Positions 6,019 to 11,074 of a DNA stretch of 11,074 bases are shown here, in pieces. Made by a program: the position numbers and the translations under genes. The DNA comes from Chitinophaga pinensis. GTDB lineage: Bacteria; Bacteroidota; Bacteroidia; UKL13-3. Numbering within the stretch: position 1 is the stretch's first letter; every line of letters begins with the position of its first letter. Where the stretch lies: NCBI GenBank assembly GCA_943323675.2, contig CALPIR020000067.1, positions 1-11,074 of the forward strand, given 5' to 3'. The notes beneath the pieces were generated by a model, which saw only the letters and a program-made list of their open reading frames with translations, was not told the DNA's origin and did no database searches.

Positions 6019-8574
6019 CTATTTTTTTGCCGTTTTTTTTGCAACTGTTTTCTTTGCAGTTGTTTTTTTAGCAGCCGTTTTTTTAGGGGCCTTTTTTGCA
6101 AATGCGTCTGGTTCTTCTATTTCAATTAGTTTTTTTACCTCATCTAAAGTAATGCTGGCAAGGTCTTCGGCAGTATATTTTTCGCCATCTTTCTTGCGCG
6201 CTATTTTAATCATCTTTTTGCCAAAGCGTATAAAAGGTCCCCATCTGCCGTTTTCAAGGGCAATCTTTTCATCCTCCCATTGTTGTATAAAACGGCTGGC
6301 TTCTTTATCTATTTTCTTACCAATCAACTCATCCATTTGTGGCTGGGTAAGTTCATCAAAATCATAATTACGGGGTACGTTTATGTATAAATCGTTCCAT
6401 TTAATAAATGGCCCAAAGCGACCTTTACCTTTGGTAATAGGTTTGTTTTTATAAGAACCAACTGGAGCATCTGCTGTTTGTTTGGCGTTAATTACTTCGG
6501 CAACACGTGTTAAATCAACTTCCATTAATTCTTCGCCTTTGGGCAAAGATATAAAATCATCTCCCCACTTAACGTATGGCCCATAACGGCCTACATTAAC
6601 AGATACTTCCTTGCCTAGATATTCGCCAAGTGTACGGGGTAATTTAAACAATTCAAGTGCTTCTTCCAATGATATTGAATCGATTCGCTGACTTTGTAAT
6701 AACTTACCGTATTGTGGTTTTTCATCTTCTGTAGCTTCGCCTAATTGTACATAAGGTCCAAATTTACCAACCTTAGCGTATATGTTTTTACCTGTTGAAG
6801 GATCAATACCAAGGGTACGTTCACCACTTTGACGCTCCGCTGTTTCGGTTGTTTTTTCTACATCTTCATGAAATGGTTTGTAGAAATCGGCAATCATTGT
6901 ATTCCATTGTATTTGGCCGCGAGCAATCTCATCAAACTCTTTTTCTACATTAGCTGTAAAGTTGTAATCCATAATTTTATCAAAATGTTTCGATAAAAAG
7001 TCGGTAACAATCATTCCAATATCACTAGGGAAAAGTTTTGCTTTTTCGCTTCCGTATTTTTCTGCTTTTACTTCACGTTTAATTTCGCCTTTTTCCAAAG
7101 TCAAGGTGGTAAAGTTGCGGTCTTTCCCGTCACGATCTTCTTTTACCACATAACCACGTTTTTGTATGGTACTAATTGTTGGTGCATAGGTTGATGGACG
7201 GCCAATGCCTAATTCTTCAAGTTTCTTTACCAAGCTAGCCTCTGTGTATCTTGGCGCAGGACGTGTGTACCTCTCGGCAGCATCCATATTAATTAGGGAA
7301 AGTTTCTCACCAACCTTTAAAGGTGGTAGCATTTTACTGTTTTCGTTTTCCGTTTCATCATCAGTACTCTCTAGGTATACTTTTAAGAAACCGTCAAACT
7401 TTAATACTTCACCTGTTGCAGTTAAGGTATCGGATAAAGTACTTACTCCAATTTGTGCAATGGTACGTTCTATTTGCGCTTTGCTCATTTGCGAGGCGAT
7501 AGCGCGTTTGTAAATTAAATCGTATAGTCTTTTTTCTTGAGGGGTACCATCAATATCTACGTTTTCAAAATAGGTAGGACGTATGGCCTCGTGAGCCTCT
7601 TGGGCACTATCGTTTTTAGTAGTATAACGTTTAGGATTGCTGTATTGTGCACCAAAGTTTTTGGTAATGTAATCTTTGGCTGCACCAATTGCTAGTTCAC
7701 TTAAGTTTACACTGTCTGTACGCATGTAAGTTATGAATCCATGTTCGTAAAGTTTTTGTGCTATACTCATGGTGGTACTTACACCATATCCTAGTTTCCT
7801 ACTTGCTTCTTGTTGAAGTGTTGATGTGGTAAAGGGCGGAGCAGGTGATTTTTCTGCTGGTTTAACCTCTAAATTATTAATGGTAAAATCGGCATTAATA
7901 CATTTTTGCAAAAACGCCATTGCATCAATCTCCTTATCAAAACGTTTTGATAATTCTGCATCCATTTGTTTGCCACTAACATTAAAGTGTGCAACTATTT
8001 TAAAAGCAGAAGAATGGCTAAAGTTGTTAATTTCTCTTTCACGCTCTACTATTAACCTAACCGCAACGGATTGCACGCGGCCTGCACTTAAATTACCTTT
8101 TATTTTTTTCCAAAGTACTGGCGATAATTCAAAACCTACTAACCTATCTAATACCCTTCTTGCTTGTTGAGCATTTACTAGGTTATAATCTATTCCACGA
8201 GGATTTTCAATTGCACGTAAAATAGCAGGCTTAGTAATTTCATGAAAAACAATACGCTTGGTATTTTCTGGTGTTAATTTTAGCACCTCACTTAGATGCC
8301 AAGAAATGGCTTCACCCTCTCGGTCCTCATCGGATGCTAACCAAACCATATCACTTTGTGCGGCTAGTTTTTTTAATTCACTTACTACAGCTTTCTTCTC
8401 TGCAGGTACTTCATATTGAGGTTCGAAATTCTTATCAATTCTGATGGCTTCGTCACCTTTCGCCAAATCACGTATATGACCATAACAGCTTTTTACGGTA
8501 AAGTCTTTACCTAAAAATTTCTCTATGGTTTTAGCCTTTGCAGGCGACTCAACTATCACAAGGTTCTTTGTCAT
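6019..8574 (-). CDS. topA: DNA topoisomerase I (type IA)
   Basis: This 851-residue enzyme relaxes negative supercoils by single-strand cleavage through a 5'-phosphotyrosine link. The Toprim domain spans about 4-115 with VESPAKAKT (Glu9) and the metal-binding DEDRE (Asp82, Asp84, Glu86). The catalytic ITYMRTDS motif gives Tyr283 and Arg285. GRPSTYAPT (458-466) is another type IA signature. Instead of Cys4 zinc fingers the C-terminus has four GxxGP repeats (603-607, 662-666, 718-722, 776-780), the Topo_C_Rpt type that contacts single-stranded DNA. It ends in a Lys/Ala/Thr tail (827-851). The length and the MTKNLVIVES start are as usual for the family. A SirB1-like gene follows 16 bp downstream. 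Upstream lies the terminator of the protease gene; I saw no convincing promoter in the 80 bp before it. Confidence 0.97.
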   Translation of the reverse strand: MTKNLVIVESPAKAKTIEKFLGKDFTVKSCYGHIRDLAKGDEAIRIDKNFEPQYEVPAEKKAVVSELKKLAAQSDMVWLASDEDREGEAISWHLSEVLKLTPENTKRIVFHEITKPAILRAIENPRGIDYNLVNAQQARRVLDRLVGFELSPVLWKKIKGNLSAGRVQSVAVRLIVEREREINNFSHSSAFKIVAHFNVSGKQMDAELSKRFDKEIDAMAFLQKCINADFTINNLEVKPAEKSPAPPFTTSTLQQEASRKLGYGVSTTMSIAQKLYEHGFITYMRTDSVNLSELAIGAAKDYITKNFGAQYSNPKRYTTKNDSAQEAHEAIRPTYFENVDIDGTPQEKRLYDLIYKRAIASQMSKAQIERTIAQIGVSTLSDTLTATGEVLKFDGFLKVYLESTDDETENENSKMLPPLKVGEKLSLINMDAAERYTRPAPRYTEASLVKKLEELGIGRPSTYAPTISTIQKRGYVVKEDRDGKDRNFTTLTLEKGEIKREVKAEKYGSEKAKLFPSDIGMIVTDFLSKHFDKIMDYNFTANVEKEFDEIARGQIQWNTMIADFYKPFHEDVEKTTETAERQSGERTLGIDPSTGKNIYAKVGKFGPYVQLGEATEDEKPQYGKLLQSQRIDSISLEEALELFKLPRTLGEYLGKEVSVNVGRYGPYVKWGDDFISLPKGEELMEVDLTRVAEVINAKQTADAPVGSYKNKPITKGKGRFGPFIKWNDLYINVPRNYDFDELTQPQMDELIGKKIDKEASRFIQQWEDEKIALENGRWGPFIRFGKKMIKIARKKDGEKYTAEDLASITLDEVKKLIEIEEPDAFAKKAPKKTAAKKTTAKKTVAKKTAKK

Positions 8575-8600
8575 ACGGCAATATTACTAACTTATATAAA

Positions 8601-8632
8601 AACAAAAAACAGTGAGTAAAAGCTCACTGTTT
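8601..8632 (-). terminator. Intrinsic terminator of the M43 protease gene
   Basis: On the minus strand AAACAGTGAG (8632-8623) pairs perfectly with CTCACTGTTT (8616-8607) over a 6-base loop, and the stem runs into TTTTTTG plus further T. It lies 24 bases past the protease stop and separates that gene from topA. Confidence 0.88.
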
Positions 8633-8655
8633 CGGTACGCACGTTACAATTTTTT

Positions 8656-10500
8656 TTAGTTTACAACAAGTTTATGCGCAAATGTTCCATTTTGCGTAGT
8701 AACATTTATCAGGTAAATACCTGCTTTTAAATCACTACGGTTAATGGCTAAGCTATGCATACCAGCTTGCATTTCACCTTGTTGCAGTGTGCTTATTTTA
8801 CGACCTATTACATCACAAATATTAATTTCAATTTGTTGTGTTTGTTTCAACTCAAACTGGGCATAAGCAGAACCTTCCATAGGATTAGGATATACATTAA
8901 ATGCCATTTCTTGTTTTAAATTATCCAATAAACCTGTTGATGAAGTGATTGAGAAATCATCAATAAAGGTGTTGTTACCTCTTAAATTTCTTAACTCAAA
9001 ACGTATGCGTGCATTGGTCATGTTGCGGTATGGTGTTAAGTCAAAAGTTAGTGTTGTCCATTGCGATGTTTCGGTTGGAACTAATTCAGTTGTTGCCATA
9101 CTAAGAGTTGGTGTAGCTGAATATAATTTTGTTTCAGTCCTGCCAAAATCGCCACTGATACCAATTTCTAAAACATCTCCTGATGTTTTTCGTGCGTTTG
9201 CCACACGTACTTTTAATACAGGGTTGGCTAATGTAGAAATATCAATTAATGGAGAGTTAAATTCATCTCTGGAATGTGTTGTAGCGGAGTAATTATAGTT
9301 ACGAAAAGCAATACTTTTTGTTCCGTTATATCCTACGTTGTCCGTTTTCCAACCATTAGCAGCATTATTTAAATTTTGTATACGCCATCCTGCCGTGCTA
9401 ATATTTGCATCTTCAAATCCATAACTATATGGTGCTTTGATGCTAGCCGCTACAACAGAGGTATATTCGCCACTAGTTATAATGCCTGCAGCAGCAAGAT
9501 TAGCCGCAGAGGATATAACACTGCGGTAAGTTTGCATTTGTGCCAAGGCACGTGCTTTCTGCCCCAAGGTGTATGTGTTTGCACATTTACCATCCAGGTA
9601 GTCCATGTAATTGCTAATCATGTCTGGTAAATCTGGAGAATCCCCAGTGCATGAATTTAATGATGCATCACATATAGAACCGTAATTTGCTTCTAATACC
9701 GGTGGTGTATCGCAAACGCGATCTCCCGCTGATCCGCATGTTGATGCTGTTGCACCATTACATCCATCTTGAAAAGTGTGGTATAAACCTATCCAATGTC
9801 CAACTTCATGGGTTAATGTTCTACCTTGATGGCTGGTACTTCCAGTTTGTATGTTGCCTACGTAATCAGATCTAATAACAATACCATCTGAATTAGGAGA
9901 GAAAGGTAAACTTGCGGGGAATTGAGCAAACCCCAATACAGTTCCACTGCCTGTTCCTCCAAGTGTTATTGATTTTACTACCCATATGTTTAGGTACTTG
10001 CTTGTACTCCATCTAATCAATGATTTGACATTATCGTTTGCGCCTTCTGTTAATGTACTTTTAATTCTGTTAATGCCATCATGTCTGTTTCCATTAGGAT
10101 CAAATTGCGCTAAACGGAATTCAAATTCCATATCTGTTGCCGCGGCCACTGTGCTTTTATCTCCGTTTGTCCCTGCTTTTTTACGAAAGTCCTCATTTAA
10201 AATCCTGATCTGATCCATGATTTGAGCCTGCGTAATGTTTTCCATACCATCATTGTGTATTACATGGAAAACCACTGGAATATAAGTAATGGTGCCTTGT
10301 TTGGCGAAATTTCGGCCTGTTAATAATGCATCAGCTATTTTACGTGCTGCTTCATTTCCTTTTTCTTCTTCCAATGCCAATGAAGGATTGGCTTGTTTCA
10401 TTTGGTAATGAACTTGGTCAGTTGCACAAGGAATAATCTGCTGAGCTTGTGTATTTATGAGTGCTAATGAGAGGATGCTTGCTAATAAGATTTTTTTCAT
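8656..10500 (-). CDS. Secreted M43-type metalloprotease with type IX sorting domain
   Basis: This 614-residue exported zinc endopeptidase is of the metzincin M43 (pappalysin/cytophagalysin) type. The signal peptide is residues 1-19 (MKKILLASILSL, cleavage near TQA). A propeptide-like region follows to about 70. The catalytic domain (about 70-330) carries the zinc motif HEVGHWIGLYH (His231, Glu232, His235, His241) and the Met-turn NYMDY (Met299), with paired cysteines around 247-306. Residues about 356-518 form a beta-sandwich of the jelly-roll adhesion type, starting with SYGFED and ending FIDDFSIT. Residues about 534-614 are a type A type IX secretion sorting domain (FNVYPNP at 534-540, LKAGIYLINV, a terminal LVVN). 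It should be exported by Sec, then by the type IX machinery, and either released or anchored at the surface. It is transcribed alone and ends at the hairpin at 8601-8632. A weak promoter-like TATCTTGC lies at 10545-10538. Confidence 0.93.
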   Translation of the reverse strand: MKKILLASILSLALINTQAQQIIPCATDQVHYQMKQANPSLALEEEKGNEAARKIADALLTGRNFAKQGTITYIPVVFHVIHNDGMENITQAQIMDQIRILNEDFRKKAGTNGDKSTVAAATDMEFEFRLAQFDPNGNRHDGINRIKSTLTEGANDNVKSLIRWSTSKYLNIWVVKSITLGGTGSGTVLGFAQFPASLPFSPNSDGIVIRSDYVGNIQTGSTSHQGRTLTHEVGHWIGLYHTFQDGCNGATASTCGSAGDRVCDTPPVLEANYGSICDASLNSCTGDSPDLPDMISNYMDYLDGKCANTYTLGQKARALAQMQTYRSVISSAANLAAAGIITSGEYTSVVAASIKAPYSYGFEDANISTAGWRIQNLNNAANGWKTDNVGYNGTKSIAFRNYNYSATTHSRDEFNSPLIDISTLANPVLKVRVANARKTSGDVLEIGISGDFGRTETKLYSATPTLSMATTELVPTETSQWTTLTFDLTPYRNMTNARIRFELRNLRGNNTFIDDFSITSSTGLLDNLKQEMAFNVYPNPMEGSAYAQFELKQTQQIEINICDVIGRKISTLQQGEMQAGMHSLAINRSDLKAGIYLINVTTQNGTFAHKLVVN

Positions 10501-10673
10501 TTAAATAGTTTGATCAACTTTTGTTGTTATTCAAGCTGCAAGATAGAGCTAAAATATTTAAAAATTGTGGCGTCACACACATCACCTTACCAAACTTTTA
10601 CATTATAGGTATTGGTATACAGTGGCTTAATGTAAATTAAAATGTGGTTAGAATTAGTTATAAGTTTTACTTA

Positions 10674-11074
10674 TCAATTAATAGCGTTGTTTCTCAGAAC
10701 AAAATCAGCCAGAACCACAGCCGACATGGCTTCAATAATTGGCACTGCTCTAGGAACTACACACGGGTCGTGCCTACCGCTTGCTGCTAAGGTAACTTCT
10801 TCTCCTTGGTTTGATATAGTTTGTTGCTCGCTTCTAATCGTGGCAACTGGTTTAAATGCGCATTTAAAATATATAGGTTCTCCATTACTTATACCGCCTT
10901 GCACACCACCACTGTTATTGGTTCGGGTATGCATTCCTGTTTCAGTTAAAAAAAACTCGTCATTGTGTGCACTTCCAAACGATTGCGCTGCCTCAAATCC
11001 ACTGCCAATTTCAAATCCTTTACAAGCGTTTATACTTAACATGGCTTTACCCAATTCGGCATGTAGTTTATCAA
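10674..11074 (-). CDS. aroC: Chorismate synthase, C-terminal part (5' end off window)
   Basis: This is the last 133 or so residues of chorismate synthase, which converts 5-enolpyruvylshikimate-3-phosphate to chorismate using reduced FMN, the final step of the shikimate pathway in the cytoplasm. The frame stays open to the right edge and begins DKLHAELGKAMLSINACKGF. Recognisable family segments are FEIGSGF, NNSGGVQGGISNGEPIYF, AFKPVATI and GRHDPCVVPRAVPI; the Asp of RHDP is the conserved C-terminal catalytic acid of the family. A TTG at 11054 and an ATG at 11042 are internal, not starts. The N-terminal half with the conserved histidines is outside the window. The stop is followed by 173 bp without a clear terminator before the protease gene. 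Confidence 0.95.
   Translation of the reverse strand, partial: DKLHAELGKAMLSINACKGFEIGSGFEAAQSFGSAHNDEFFLTETGMHTRTNNSGGVQGGISNGEPIYFKCAFKPVATIRSEQQTISNQGEEVTLAASGRHDPCVVPRAVPIIEAMSAVVLADFVLRNNAIN

Noticed and set aside
5909..6367. Open frame on the + strand across topA and the SirB1-like gene
   Set aside because: It runs antisense to two well-supported genes; its hydrophobic Phe/Val-rich residues are the reverse reading of the topA Lys-rich tail.
8585..8600. TAATATTG-like promoter of topA
   Set aside because: The -7 element would lie only a few bases before the ATG, with wrong spacing to any TTTG.
10660..10674. ATAAGT-TTT-ACTTAT hairpin at the aroC stop
   Set aside because: The stem is short and A/T-rich, overlaps the stop codon and has no clear T-run on the minus strand.

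Overview
The window looks like chromosomal DNA of a Bacteroidota bacterium. It is AT-rich and has no Shine-Dalgarno-type leaders. A TAnnTTTG-type promoter is visible, and there is a secreted M43 metalloprotease with a C-terminal type IX secretion sorting domain. DNA topoisomerase I has GxxGP repeats and a Lys/Ala/Thr tail in place of Cys4 zinc fingers. I cannot place the organism below phylum level.

Layout, left to right. (1) Positions 1-620 hold the 3' part of an ABC exporter gene on the + strand, preceded by an imperfect inverted copy (1-98 against 111-208) that encodes the same stretch of a diverged ABC exporter on the - strand. The two copies meet nose to nose, so this end is either a rearrangement or a chimeric join. 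(2) Positions 621-3128 form an AT-richer block on the + strand: a consensus-like promoter, a leader with three copies of a GTCTAA(C)/GTTAGAC motif, two small secreted proteins with four cysteines each, a strong hairpin, and a secreted two-domain protein with a thioredoxin-like CxxC N-terminus. It ends at a bidirectional terminator (3150-3182). (3) From 3201 to the right end all genes are on the - strand and mostly housekeeping: a YbiT-like ABC-F ATPase, a SirB1/transglutaminase-like protein 16 bp downstream of topA, topA itself, the M43 protease, and the C-terminal part of chorismate synthase (aroC), which runs off the window.

The block at 792-3128 is the most likely place for something undescribed. 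Three consecutive genes encode exported proteins: two small Cys4 proteins sharing a CxxxF..C[YI]Y core, and one large protein whose only mature cysteines form a CSNC motif. A redox or folding relationship is a testable inference, not shown. The leader also carries an integron attC-like site (704-747), but no integrase is present and the second copy of the motif does not make a canonical site.

All intergenic gaps are under 300 bp. In 4818-5057 and 10501-10673 I see no gene and no convincing regulatory structure. There are no tRNA or rRNA genes, CRISPR arrays or transposases.
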